A stretch of 64,000 nucleotides of DNA from Serendipita indica DSM 11827 (taxonomy: Eukaryota; Basidiomycota; Agaricomycetes; Sebacinales; Serendipitaceae). Location: NCBI GenBank assembly GCA_910890315.1, contig CAJVGD010000052.1, positions 124,001 through 188,000 of the forward strand, in the 5' to 3' direction. The translations under genes were made by a program, and so were the position numbers. The stretch's first letter is position 1. Each line of letters starts with the position of its first letter. The notes below the pieces were generated by a model. That model did no database searches and had not been told where the DNA came from. It saw nothing but the letters and a program-made list of their open reading frames with translations. Shown in pieces: positions 32,438 through 44,998 of the stretch.

Positions 32438-34194
32438 ATGTCCAAGAGAGGGTCGCTTACAGAGATGGAGGTCCCATCCTTGCCATCGATCTGGACCTTG
32501 TACCTTGAGGACATGCTGCCCAATGCTCAGGCTAAAAGAAAGGGTCTAGATAATCTTCTCCAGACAATCCTAGTATACGTGAGTACTTGAGATTTATCTC
32601 TATCCTTTGATCCTTTGGCTAAATTCGATAGTTGGGTCTCTGTCTCGGTTCATCTATGACGGTGGCTCAAATTGTGATTCAAGATCTCGACACAGATTCT
32701 TCACGTCTCTTCAATCTAACATGTCATATATCACTGCAGATATTCAATACTACGGTCCCCGCAGCAGGGGATATATTGGTTGATAGTTCCATTCCTCTCT
32801 CCTTGTCGGCAGTCTTCATCATCTGCCTTCTTATGTTTCTTTTCTTTACCATTGAGACCTTCACCTGCGTACTTGCCTATAATGGAGAAACTCCAGTCGC
32901 TCACGCACTTGGTCTTCGGGGTCGCAAACTGGCAATCGCGATATCTCGCAAGCAAATATGGCGACGGATATGGAGCATCCAGTATAGGATGTTTCTAATT
33001 TTTTTGAATGTAGGCTTTGTTTTTGTGGCAGCAATTTCGATTTCTCCAATAATTGGCTATCAGGCGGCTCTGACCGCCACGGGAACTATTGGACTTGCAG
33101 CAGTTGGCATAGGCATACTTTGGTTGGCCACAACGAAAATCTTGCCAGACTTCTTTGAGGATATACGGGCCCTCTGGGTTGCATTCTTGCCAGGTCTCAA
33201 TGCAGAGCAAAAAAAGGAGTTCCCAGTGATCAGACACCTTCGCATCACAGGTTTACAGGAAGATTCGATACTCAAGTATACATTGACTCTTCACCATCTG
33301 AACGCGTGGCAAGATGGTATTCCTAAGCAGATCAACAAGGGCGATCTTGGCGAGTCCCTGAATAGTCTTCTGAAAACCTATTCTCTCCCTCGAGAATACC
33401 CACGGACATATACCAGGGAAGAGATACAACTGCTGCCACTCCTTGCCGAGTGTGCAGCCAATCAATTTATATCCGGTCTAGACTATAGAAGAAAAGAGGA
33501 TGAGAGATGTTCGCACAAAGAAAATGAAGAAGGGAGCATTAGTGCCCTATTTGGAGATCTCTCAGCTCTAAAGCATCCTTCTCACATGGAGCTGGACATA
33601 ATAGTTCAGTTGGTTCTCTGGAGGAATTGCCCACTGGATGAGTCGTTTCGTTCCTTGTGGGAAGAACTTCAGTCTGGCCACTGCTACATAACAGGTCATG
33701 CCTTTTCGAAACGGCTCCTCGCATACGCTCTTCAGAGGCTTCGTACCTACGCGATAACATCAACACAGGCGGAGAATACCACTTTTATGGTGTGGGTGAC
33801 CGAAAAGGTTCGTCAATTCTGCCATATCGCGTACCTAACGCGCCATTGGCAGATTCCATTATTCTCTGAACTTCTGGATATCAATGAGCCATCTTTGACT
33901 AATGATGAGAGACTGCGGTTCTGCTCACTAGTATGTGGGACGGCCTGGTTTAGACACTATCTCTCCCAAAGGAATAGACGAGATAATGTCGTTGGAATAT
34001 TGGAAGAGGAGGGCAAGAAATTACCGCTTCCCACCTACCCAAATATTCCCGCTCTGATTGGTTGCCTGAGTCGCAATGACGACGATCAGGAGATGAAGGT
34101 AAAGCTCACAAGGATCCATAATCTTTTTATTCCGAAGGCTTCCGCTTCTGGTAATCCATCTGGGGGCCAGTGCATCAATTCAGAAGCCGAATAA
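32438..34194 (+). CDS. Multi-pass membrane family copy D, intact
   Basis: This is the only copy of the family with an unbroken reading frame. Exon 1 (32438-32578) ends at LQTILVY and exon 2 begins at 32632 (LGLCLGSSMTVAQ). Four to five hydrophobic helices follow, for example LSAVFIICLLMFLFFTIETF, FLIFLNVGFVFVAAISI and TGTIGLAAVGIGILWLA. A cytosolic helical region comes next with family blocks ELLPLLAECAA-like QLLPLLAECAANQFISGLDY, ISALFGDLSALKHPSHMELD, VQLVLWRNCPLDESFRSLWE and LAYALQRLRTYAITS. An intron at 33808-33852, conserved in A, B and C, is 45 nt here and has no stop, so retained and spliced forms would give about 567 or 552 residues. The tail reads SLTNDERLRFCSLVCGTAWF. The function is unknown. 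From memory, similar proteins are abundant in Rhizoctonia. Confidence 0.8.
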
Positions 34195-34470
34195 AGATAC
34201 AGGCACTGGAGGCTGCTTGACGTTGCGGTCGCATCCTGTCTCAATACAATAGTTCCAATCCCAGTTCGGAATATAGGCCAATATGCTGCTTAACTACCTT
34301 TTTGATATACAGTTTCACAAATATTTAGCAAGTATTTCAAGTCCTCAGGTCGGTCTATTCGGGCAACGGGTTTGGATCTTTTATGAGCGCCGAGCTTCGT
34401 AAGCCTTCTGCGAATGTAATAAAGTAACCGAAATCGTGACATCGCACAGTTCTGATTATTAGCATGCGTA
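34195..34470. other. Spacer between copy D and E5 (convergent)
   Basis: About 275 bp of shared 3' flank. The part from about 34380 on resembles 35830-35880, so the direct repeat with the E6 region begins here. Confidence 0.4.
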
Positions 34471-35174
34471 CTAGCGACTTTTGCGGATTTCCTCCGCCCG
34501 ACGCGCGACTGCGAGCAAGCCTCTGACCCTGACAAACATGTCGATCCACATGATTGCAGGGATGAGAATATAAGGTATCGTCCCCAAAATGAGCAACAAC
34601 CTGCCCCTGTCGTTTAGCGCGTAGTATTTCAACCCGGCGTCCAGCATCTGGTCAGAAGTGCTCGGTGCTTTGAGGATAGTAGCCATGTAAGTACCTGTCA
34701 TCACGAGAGCGGCTGATGCGTAGGCAAGTAGGACTGGATATACGATCGTCGAATCTATGGGATCATGAGTAGGCTGATCGTCTCTCCCAGACATGCTTAC
34801 CCTGACGCAGCCCACGGATGCCGATTATGAATGAAGGAATAAGGAATAACCTAGCTGGCCGTGAGTATACTTAAAATTTACGAGGGGCCTGCGTACAACT
34901 CGATCCACATGAATACTCTAAACGAGTAGTGGGGCTCCCGACCATGGTGGATGCGATCACGCGTCGCAAGCATGAAAGGGTCATTTGTCTTGATGGTGTA
35001 AGCTTCCGCAAATGTCGTGCAGGCTCCGTGTATCTGCCTTAGGACCGGGACTTGGGTGGTGAACACCGGCCAAAGGGGGAGAACGTCAACAGTGACGGAG
35101 AAGAAAAGGTGAACTGAGCAGTATACAACGTAGAGCAAGTCTAGTGGTCGTTTTCGAAGAGGCTTTGCTGGCAT
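34471..35174 (-). CDS. EXPERA/TMEM97-like membrane protein, type II (E5)
   Basis: Exons 35174-34897, 34850-34801 and 34754-34471 encode 203 residues. Exon 1 has one codon more than its relatives, in RIHHGREPHYSFRVFMWIEL where E3 has VQRDWEFYSFRAFMWIEL, so a conserved Trp-Glu is changed. Other marks are KRPLDLLYVVYCSVHLFFSV, TVDVLPLWPVFTTQVPVLRQ, KTNDPFMLATRD, LKAPSTSDQMLDAGLKYYAL and IPYILIPAIMWIDMFVRVRG. All frames are open. The altered DWEF motif, which in EXPERA proteins lies at the start of helix 2 near the ligand pocket, suggests relaxed constraint. It closes module 3. Confidence 0.82.
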
Positions 35175-35379
35175 ATTGGTAACCTGATGACGCGGAGTCA
35201 GCCAAGTTACGCAAATGCGCTCGAGCTGGTCTATATGCGAACCATTGATGCTAAAAGTGGCTAATACCGAGAAGTACTAGGCCGTTCGCTGTTCACATGG
35301 CGGACCTTGGGCGGATCGAATTCAAGAAAAGGGTGGTATTGCTGAGAAAGGTGCTTTTGACTCGCCCTCCATATCCATC

Positions 35380-35630
35380 AGCAAAGGACCCTCCAAAGTC
35401 TCCAGAAGCGCGATATGTCTTGTCATAAACTCTGTATCCATCCTGATATATACGTGTCAGCCAATCTTTCATTCAAGCGTGCGATACCTCCCGCAAAATT
35501 CGCTGAGAAGACCTGTTCATGTCCTGGTTGGGACATTTTCAGTCATGAGCACGTCGGAATAGAATGAAAATAGGACCATTGGATCGATTAAACAAACGGT
35601 CCTGAACGGCATCGGTGTCGAAGGTTTCCC
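35380..35630 (+). pseudogene. DAHP synthase 5' fragment
   Basis: The stretch copies the promoter and first codons of the synthase gene at 37043. It includes the ATG at 35544 and the run AGGACCATTGGATCGATTAA, where the intact gene has ACGACCATTGGATCGATCAA. A TAG stands in frame six codons after the ATG, and similarity stops at about 35620. It is a dead fragment produced by the direct duplication. Confidence 0.8.
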
Positions 35631-35809
35631 TTTGACTCTTAGTGCGCACAAAATAGACTCAGCCACTTACAATATTCCCTTTATAACCAGTATGTTTAAG
35701 GATAGCCGACGTAGGTAGCTGGAGCCTTACTCGTTCTACCTCTATGCTCACTGCCTTGTCAACATATCTAAGTCGTCAGCTCGGTCCGCCCGCTAACGAA
35801 GCTTAGATG

Positions 35810-36594
35810 GTTTTATGCTTGCCGAATTCCGCAAGCCTTCGGCGAATGACTCCAGGGGCCGAAATTATCAAATTGGGCGATTCTAATTATCGACATGGGT
35901 ACTAGCGACTCTTTCGGGTTTACTCCACCTGACGCACAATAGCGAGCAAGCCTCTGACTCTGATAAACCCACATGATTGCAGGGACGAGAATATAAGGCG
36001 CTGTCCCCCAAACGAGCAACGATCTACCACTGTCGTTTAATGCATAGAATTTCGATACTGCGTCGAGCGTCTTGTCGGAAGCTCTCGGTGCTTTGAGGAT
36101 AGTAGCCACGTGAGTGCCTGTCATCGCGAGAGCAGCTGATGCGTATGCGAGTAGAACTGGATATACCCTCGTCGAATCTATGGGAGTTCAGCGGCGTTTG
36201 CCGTCTTGCGAAGCACGCTTACTTTGGCGCAAGTCACGGATGCCAACTATGAAGGCAGGAATGAGGAATAGCCTATTTTATTGTGGGTACGCTTGAAATT
36301 CGCAAGGGCGCCTACGCACAACTCGATCCACACGAACGCTCGAAACGAATAAAACTCCCAATCCCGCTGGACGCGACCACGCGTGGCAAGCTTAAAAGGA
36401 TCATTTGTCTTGGTGGTGTAGTCTTCCGCAAATGCTGTGAAAGCGCCGTGCATCTGCTTCAGGACCGGAACTTGGGTGGTGAAGGCGGGCCAAAAGGGGA
36501 GGACGTCGACAGTAACGGAGAACAAGAGATGAAGTGAACAGTAGACGACGTAGAGCAAGTCTAGTGGTCGTTGTTGAAGAGGTTTTGCTGACAT
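35810..36594 (-). pseudogene. EXPERA/TMEM97-like membrane protein, type II (E6), altered C-terminus
   Basis: Exons 36594-36320, 36272-36223 and from 36177 keep the family plan. They read QRPLDLLYVVYCSLHLLFSV, TVDVLPFWPAFTTQVPVLKQ, RDWEFYSFRAFVWIEL, YPVLLAYASAALAMTGTHVA and LKAPRASDKTLDAVSKFYAL. In helix 4 an 8-nt deletion after MWV (relative to GTTGACATGTTT-type sequence in its sisters) removes DMF and shifts the frame. The protein would then end in a foreign tail (YQSQRLARYCASGGVNPK...) at 35813-35815. The original C-terminal sequence is still visible in another frame. Helix 4 is incomplete, so the copy is probably non-functional, though expression cannot be ruled out. It stands head-to-head with the DAHP synthase gene. 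Confidence 0.75.
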
Positions 36595-37042
36595 GTTGAG
36601 AGACCGGTCGAGGTGCAAGAGTACACATCCTCTGGTACATATACCATCCCTTGATACTAAAAACAGGCTAATCTCGACAACGGCGAGCTCGATCTCCGTT
36701 CACACCGGCCACCTTGGACAGGCCGGATTCGAGAAGGGATAGTATTATTGCAAATGTGCTATTTGTATTATTTATTCATAGCTTTGGGATGTGATTTGCC
36801 TGATTTACTCGATGGTCGGAGTCGGCCGAGGTCCAGGCGGCGTCGCCACTTACTTTGACTCGACCTTGACATCCATCAACAAAAAAACCCTCCAAATTCA
36901 CCAGAAACCCGGTATTTCTGGCGATATAATCTGTAGTTATCTGGATATATCCCCGTAAGCTAATCTGTCATTCAAACGTGCGATGCCTCTTGCAACTTTG
37001 CTAACAAGTCCTGTTCACCTTCTCGTTTAGACTTCCTCCATC

Positions 37043-38470
<1,428 letters not shown>

Positions 38471-38757
38471 GCGGCTGCTATCAAAAGAGTGGTCTCGTAA
38501 AGACGAACTCACTCACATAGCGTGGTTGTAAAGAATGTTGTAGTAAATGAAAGACAAAAGCTTGCCTATACTCGTTTGGGATTTCGAGTGGCGTGGCATT
38601 TCAAGCTTGGACCCGACGTTTGCGTTGACGCGCCAAACTCACCCACAAGAGCCATCTATTCTGCACCAGCTTTACTCCTTCAACGTGTCATAGTCACTCG
38701 TTCGTTTTTGGTTTCAACGTGCAGTCCTGTACGCGCAAAGGCATAGCGTAAACGGCC

Positions 38758-41700
38758 ATGTCGCTCGCCGATTACAACAGAAACCGATCAAACGGGACTC
38801 TTGGTCTCGCGTCCACGTCTGACGCGACCGATATGGGATGGAGATCGCATGTTCGGAACTCTTCTGCAGCCAACACCTATGACAAGCAACCATCTACCGA
38901 TTCAGAAAACGACTCTGACGGGTTTAATTTCGAAGCCTACAAGCAAAAGCGATTTCCAAATGCTACGACGGAATCTGTGGCTAGTCGAAGTTCGAGCGCG
39001 TTGGGCATGGCGTCGACGGCCGCCTACGCGTCAAATGACAACCTATGTAAGCACTTTATCTCCTTATTCTGTATTCTATATATTGGAGGTCGCTCACACT
39101 TTCCTTGTGTCGTGCAGCCACAGCACAGCAGGCGGAGCGACGAAGAACAGCGAATAGCACCTCGACGAACCAAGGCAATGCAACAGGGAGCAAGCTAAAG
39201 AGTCTATTGCAACGGCAGAATAATCGATCCACAGCCGGTACGAGCCGCACGCCTGGCCCGGTCAATGGACGAATATCAACTACGCAGTCCAAAGTCACTC
39301 CTCCTCAAGCACAGACTCAAGTTCCCAACTCGAAGCGTGTCTCTCCCACAGACCATCTTCAGTTACACCGCGCGTCTCCTAAGATTACGGAGCCACCTCG
39401 ATCAGACGCGACGATCAAACCAAGTGAAAGAGGGTCGCTCGAGGTGAACACTGCGGCAAAGAGACCAACCTCAGTCCCCCCGAAAGGCGGTGGTAAAGGG
39501 AACGACTCGTCTTCGAGCGAAGATGACGATTTCATGTCGGACGACGAAAGACTCGCCGTCGGTCTCGCTGCTCGAAAGCAGTTTCGAGTCCTCACAGAGA
39601 AACTGGAGGCTCTCCAAGCGGCCTTTAAGAAGGATCCTAGGAACCAAGGCCTATCCCCTGCTCAGATGGAAGCAGAGTTGGAAAAGCTCGAGTTGGAGGA
39701 TATGGATGACCGGCTTCTCTACAAAGAGCTGTGGGAGTATGTTCGACGGAATGGCCAACTTGGGCCGCATTGGGAAAAGCACATTGTGCATAGAAAGAAG
39801 ACGGCAGCATCAGATGACGAAATCCTCCTCGCATTGAACAGCGGTCGACGTTCGATGAGTGATAAGAATAGTGCAGACGTTCATGACGCAGCGGAAGCGG
39901 GGATTTGGCTCCGCTTGAAGTCCCGTTACAGAGTGCGTACGTCTAGTTTGAGCCCAGTTCTTGCTGATCGGATGTAGGTCGTCCTGTATTGGCGCACCTG
40001 CGAACATCCTCCATCGATGTTCCTCCTGGACCAGGCTCGGCAAACGCTGCGCCTGCATATGCATCTTCTCCAGATGCACAATACCCACCTCGCACATCGA
40101 CTGTGGGAGCTGGTATGACGAACAAGCCACAGGGAACCGCCATTCGGACAGAAGAGGATGAAGATGACGTTCCATTGCCTCAGGGGCGCTTTGAAAAGCT
40201 TGCTCTCAACGATACCCTTCAACTTCGTCACCATCAGCTTTCTCAAACAGGCTCGACCCATACCGCTCCCGCCACTCTCCCTCCATCTGCTGTGATTTAC
40301 GAACCTCCGCCTCCGCGATCTACCAAGACTCGGCGTCGTTCGCCTTCCGGTGCAACGCAAACAACTATGCGTGCCTCTACTCAGTCCACCGCACCGGATC
40401 GGGAGTCGCAAATTTTGGAGAAACGACGTTCGGCAAACCAAACCGCGCCCACTCTTCCACCTAGCTCACGGTCCCGCACCGGATCATCGCAGACTCTGCC
40501 CTCCCAGCCTATACAACCTCAGCCGCAACGCTTGGATCGCTCAGCGTCACGGCGAAAAAAGGAGCCGAGTGGAGATGATAGAAGAGGAATGGTGGGGAAC
40601 GGAATATCTCGACCGGGCAGTAGCAAAAGTGCAAAGCCAGAAGAAGAGCCGAGCGACGCGTACGAATCCAACGAACCATCTCCGTACGAGCAACCGAATC
40701 CTGGCCAATATGCTCCACTGTCACGCTCCGGTCTCCAGCAGCCGCCAGCGTCTTATCCAGACGTCTGGCAATCGCAGTCTCATACGCCATATGCCGGGAA
40801 TCAGTACGAGTCAATGGGTCCGCCAATGAGCAGGGGTCCTCCGCCAGCGCAAATGATGATGCATGGAGGATATATGCAACACTCGTACGGTCAGCAAGGG
40901 TATTCACAGATGGATCCAAATCGATATCCCTACGGAGCTGGTATGCCTATTGGTGCGACTCCTGGGAATACGGATGCCCAAGCGATGCGGGGGAGTTATA
41001 TGCCCAATAATTCTCCTCAGGAGCCTCCTCTACAAGAAAGATCGAAGGATACCACGGTTAGTGGTTGTCCCTTTTAGGCTTATCATGTCTCACCATTTTC
41101 AGTATATCCAAGTCAATGGTCACCAGTACCAGCGATTAGAGCTGATCGGCAAAGGCGGCTCCTCGCGAGTTTATCGAGTTTTACGGTGCAAGGACAACAA
41201 GCAGTTTGCTCTCAAAAAGGTTGAACTGCAATCGTTGGACGAAGAATCGATGCGCGGGTATACGGAAGAAATTAAGATGCTCAAGAGATTGTCGGGGAAC
41301 AAGTCTATCGTCAGTTTAATCGACGATGAGCTACGGGGAAAGGGCAGTGGAACGCTCTACTTGGTTCGTAGTACGCGGATCCAAGTATTGCACTGACTAT
41401 TGATAGGTAATGGAGCTCGGAGAGATTGACTTTGCACGGTTACTCGTCGAGCGGCAAGGAACGCCGATATATCTTCCGTGGATTACCATGTACTTCAAAC
41501 AGGTAACCGATCTCCTCACTGTCTGCTATCTGTCTGAAGACGTCGTAGATGCTCGAGTCTGTTAACATCATCCACGAGGAACGAATCGTTCATTCCGATT
41601 TGAAGCCGGCAAACTTTGTCCTGATGAAGGGAATGCTCAAGCTCATCGACTTTGGGATTGCCAAGGCAATCGCAAACGACACGACGAACATTCATCGAGA

Positions 41701-42467
41701 GTCCCAGGTAAGGTCCTTGTCGTTTGCGAGTTCCTGCTCAAGATCTATAGGTTGGAACCATCAACTACATGAGTCCCGAAGCCGTCGACTCGACCCCAGA
41801 TGATGAAAAGCATCGCAAGGTTGGACGAGCTTCCGACGTCTGGTCGTTGGGATGCATCTTGTATCAAATGGTCTACGGATCACCGCCCTTTGCTGCCCTC
41901 AGCTTTCAACAAAAGGCGATTGCAATCATGCGAGAAGACTATGCGATACCGTTCCCAGAGTACGCTGTACCCGTCATCCCGAAAGAGCGATCGGGAACGG
42001 GGCGACCGGAACCACAAGAGCACCTCAAAGTCAAGGTCCCAAAGGAGCTTGTCGCTACGATGAAGGCGTGCTTGCATCGAGATTCCAAGCAACGGCCGAC
42101 GATTTCTCAGCTGTTAGAGGAGCCGTGGCTCAATGGATTCTGTAGGTTATCTACGCTTGACGATGGAGATGATCTCATGGCGGCTTCTAGACGCTATCGA
42201 CAACCCCACGACAAAGGCACCGAAGCCGCAGCTAAGCGAGGACCAAGCCATTGTGTCCGGTCACTACCTGGCGCAACTCTTATCCTACGTCATTCGATGT
42301 CACGATCCCTCGTGGGATCCAGAGGCGCAGGAATCTGTCAAGTGGCTCGAGGACATGTCCAATGTGGGTACAATGTTGACCGAAAAGGGGAATCCTCTCA
42401 TGTCCTATAGACTATTATGCCCCAATTGCGAGATCTTGACATTGGAAATCTCCGAGAGGGCGATTAA
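38758..42467 (+). CDS. MPS1: Mps1/TTK-type dual-specificity spindle checkpoint kinase
   Basis: Exons 38758-39046, 39118-39936, 39978-41056, 41103-41363, 41407-41502, 41549-41707, 41751-42141, 42191-42363 and 42411-42467 join to 1107 residues. Residues 1-729 are mostly disordered (Ser, Pro, Gln) with a helical block [20 protein letters not shown]. The kinase domain starts near residue 735: [18 protein letters not shown] (P-loop), FALKKVEL (Lys), [30 protein letters not shown] (catalytic loop), [12 protein letters not shown] (DFG), then the Mps1 signature [20 protein letters not shown]. The HSDLKPANF and NDTTNI motifs separate Mps1 from other kinases. Mps1 phosphorylates kinetochore proteins to hold anaphase and acts in spindle-pole duplication. 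The last intron is inferred; if retained, the frame would end at 42519. Confidence 0.9.
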
Positions 42468-43154
42468 GACCTCGGAGCTCGTGTCCAGTGCTCATTTTGG
42501 ATGGCTGTTGTACTCGTAGGTATGGCTACGTGCTTTTGTTTATGAATGACGTATTACTGTATCATAATGTAGACTTTTGACGCGACATTTCGGGTTTGAA
42601 TATGGCCTCGGGGCGTCTATCGGATTTGCAAACGCCACGAGAATGTCTGACTGCTGGCATCAAAGGGGAACAAAGTGTCTGCAAGCGTCGTTAATTTAGG
42701 GCTCGAGGGTTGTTGTAAGCGAGTTAGCGTGGCGCATATGATGAGCATATGACGGATGTTTGAATACACGGGCTGTAGGGTGGAACTGAATGAGATTCTG
42801 GGCGGAAGGGCTGCAGGGGATTCTAGTTGAGCCATCGCCGGTTGAGCTCCGATGGAAGCATCTAGGCTCTCCGGAGGTCTAGACTAAGCGATATTCCGAT
42901 TTCCTATGGATGCGTCTATGAGCGTCTTTGCCTGGTCAGCTGGGTGACCTTGTGAGATGCCTGATAGCGCAAACGGGGCCAATCATGAGACGGGACGTCG
43001 CCTATCTCTGCTCTCGGCTTCGGCAAGTCGGACGGCGACTCCCGCCCCGCGCACGCCCAACAGATAAAAGGCGACTGGGTGCCGCCTCGACTTGATCATA
43101 GCCATCTCTACCTCTTCCGTCTTCTCCATCTAAATCTATTCGAATCAGAACAAA
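42468..43154. other. Intergenic between MPS1 and the DUF3602 gene
   Basis: About 690 bp. An ATAAAAGG element near 43064-43071 lies about 90 bp before the DUF3602 start and could be its TATA box. Nothing else was recognised. Confidence 0.45.
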
Positions 43155-44035
43155 ATGTCTCGTTCCCAATCTCGTGGTCGTGAAAATTACGTAGCGTCTG
43201 GTCGTGGAGGCGCCGGTACGTCCCCTTGCCTTCATCTCCACTTGGATCTATTGAGCATCGGCCATGGTCCTCGCCCAATTCTGCAGTAACATACTCATCT
43301 CATTCAATCAGGCAATATTCGTCCTGCATCGCGTGACCCTGCTCCCCGTGGAAAGGGCCCCGATGATTTCTCCCTTCTCGCGGGCGTGAACTCCCTAGCA
43401 TTGGTGCCACCGTATGTCAATCTTTACCATCTGGGCGTGACTAACGTATGATAGGTGACCCATTCAGGCCGTGGAGGTGCTGGCAATGTCCGATCTCCCT
43501 CGCGTGATCCTGAAGAGGAACGCAAGTACGCCGCAGAAGTTGCGCAATATGTCAAGGACCATACGGATCCCAATGCACCTGTCAGCACTGGTCGTGGTGG
43601 ATATGCGAATATCGACCGCTCGCGCTCTCGTTCAAAGGAACCGTCGCGTTCCAAGGATGTCCACCGCACTCCTGTCCATACGTATGGCGTAAGTCGTCGA
43701 TCCCACCTTCGATTGAATGCTTGATCACTGATGCTCTTCTTAGCACGGTGGCGCTGGAAATATCGCTCCTGGTGCCCACGAGGGCCATCTAGCAGCCGTA
43801 GAAGAGGATGAGATCAAAAGGCATCACCATGCCGGTGGAATGTAAGCCACTCTTTTTCTCCTTACACTTTGGACGCTGACGACTCGATAGCCACAGCACG
43901 GGCCGCGGCGGAGGAGGTAACATGACATCTGCATACGCTTCCAACAAGGTAGACGCTGCCGAAGCCGGTGCTCATCACCAGTCCTCGGGCGTCGTGTCCA
44001 GTGGTCGCGGAGGCTACGGCAATATGACCCAGTAA
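43155..44035 (+). CDS. DUF3602-family protein with GRGG(A/Y)GN repeats
   Basis: Exons 43155-43215, 43312-43385, 43455-43688, 43744-43841 and 43891-44035 encode 203 residues. The protein is built from degenerate repeats of the form (S/T)GRGG(A/Y)GN(I/V/M): SGRGGAGNIRPASRDP, SGRGGAGNVRSPSRDPEEE, TGRGGYANIDRSRSRS, GHGGAGNIAPG, TGRGGGGNMTS and SGRGGYGNMTQ at the C-terminus. This is the hallmark of the fungal DUF3602 family. Members are small, disordered and of unknown function. Arg-Ser stretches between repeats could be phosphorylated. Exon 2 ends at LLAG before GTGAAC, giving a 69-nt intron; the other splice sites are canonical. Confidence 0.88.
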
Positions 44036-44830
44036 ACGATCTTCGCTAACAAGGATTATTCGATCCAAGAATTACACTTACATAGCAATGTATTGCCTAA
44101 TCAAGTCTGCAAATCAACGAGTTGTACCATTCTCCCATGATTGAAAACGAATTAAGCTGAATCTACGTTTGACGTCATTCTACTCCTTGTGAGAGGTCTC
44201 TCCGGCTCGTATTGGAGGCTGTCTCGGTTCCTATACTTCTTTGGGTCCGACACCTCGACATTGTTAGTCTATTCTAAGCGCCATTATATTTCCCGTCCTA
44301 CATCAATTTCCATATGGTGGAGTGTCTCCATAGTTACCTATGGCGAATATATGGATATCAAGGCTCTATGTCTGCTGTATCGAGCCAATTGAGGGAAAAT
44401 GCGCCCCAGGTCTGAGCACCGACCTATTCTATACTCACTGGTAGTCGTACTTGGCAGATGCATTTGATACTTCTTCAGCAGGTCAACCGTTTGAGTATAT
44501 TATACAAAACATACCTCGACGTAATTACCATGCATGGTACAAAGTCCGTGTCTGATAGCAGCCCTAATGACAACTTACTCTCCTACCCATAATGTCTGAA
44601 TGGTTCATGTCCGGAAAATCGGGCTCAAGGTTGACCCTCGAGGGCACAAGGCCTAGCTGGCATCACTGCCATGGATGGTACAGATTCTGTGTCGTATGCG
44701 AGTCGTATGTCAACCATTTTCTCATTTCCGCTGCTTGAATGGTGTATGTCCGAAAAATCGGCCTATGCAAAGGGTCCACGCGGGCTGTGCTGTTGGTCAA
44801 CACCCTCGGTTCCCATGAATGCAGTATTGT
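44036..44830. other. Upstream region of the first small secreted protein gene
   Basis: About 800 bp with no ORF of note. It is similar in patches to 47030-47540, for example around CATGCATGGTACAAA in both, so the duplicated unit extends well upstream of the gene. Confidence 0.5.
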
Positions 44831-44876
44831 CGATGTCAGGAATCCAGACTCTCTGTGTCTACTGTCCGTCAAACGG

Positions 44877-44882
44877 TATAAA
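44877..44882 (+). promoter_or_regulatory. TATA box of the first small secreted protein gene
   Basis: TATAAA lies 117 bp before the ATG, within a block (GTCCGTCAAACGGTATAAAA) that is conserved before the paralogue. A CT-rich leader follows it. Confidence 0.6.
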
Positions 44883-44998
44883 AGCGCCTCTCGTCGTTGT
44901 TCAAGCTATCCTCAGACTGGTTCTCCTCCTTTACTCTCAATTTTCACTCGCACTGTCTTCTTTTTCTCCTCTTCTCCTCTGCTCAACGATTGTTTGTC

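Larger units (their letters stand above)
34380..35650. repeat. Left arm of direct repeat: EXPERA type II + DAHP synthase 5' end
   Basis: This segment matches about 35825-37115 in the same orientation. The order in both is EXPERA type II gene on the minus strand, intergenic DNA, then the DAHP synthase start on the plus strand. The right arm leads into the complete synthase gene; the left arm ends soon after exon 1 begins. Confidence 0.7.
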
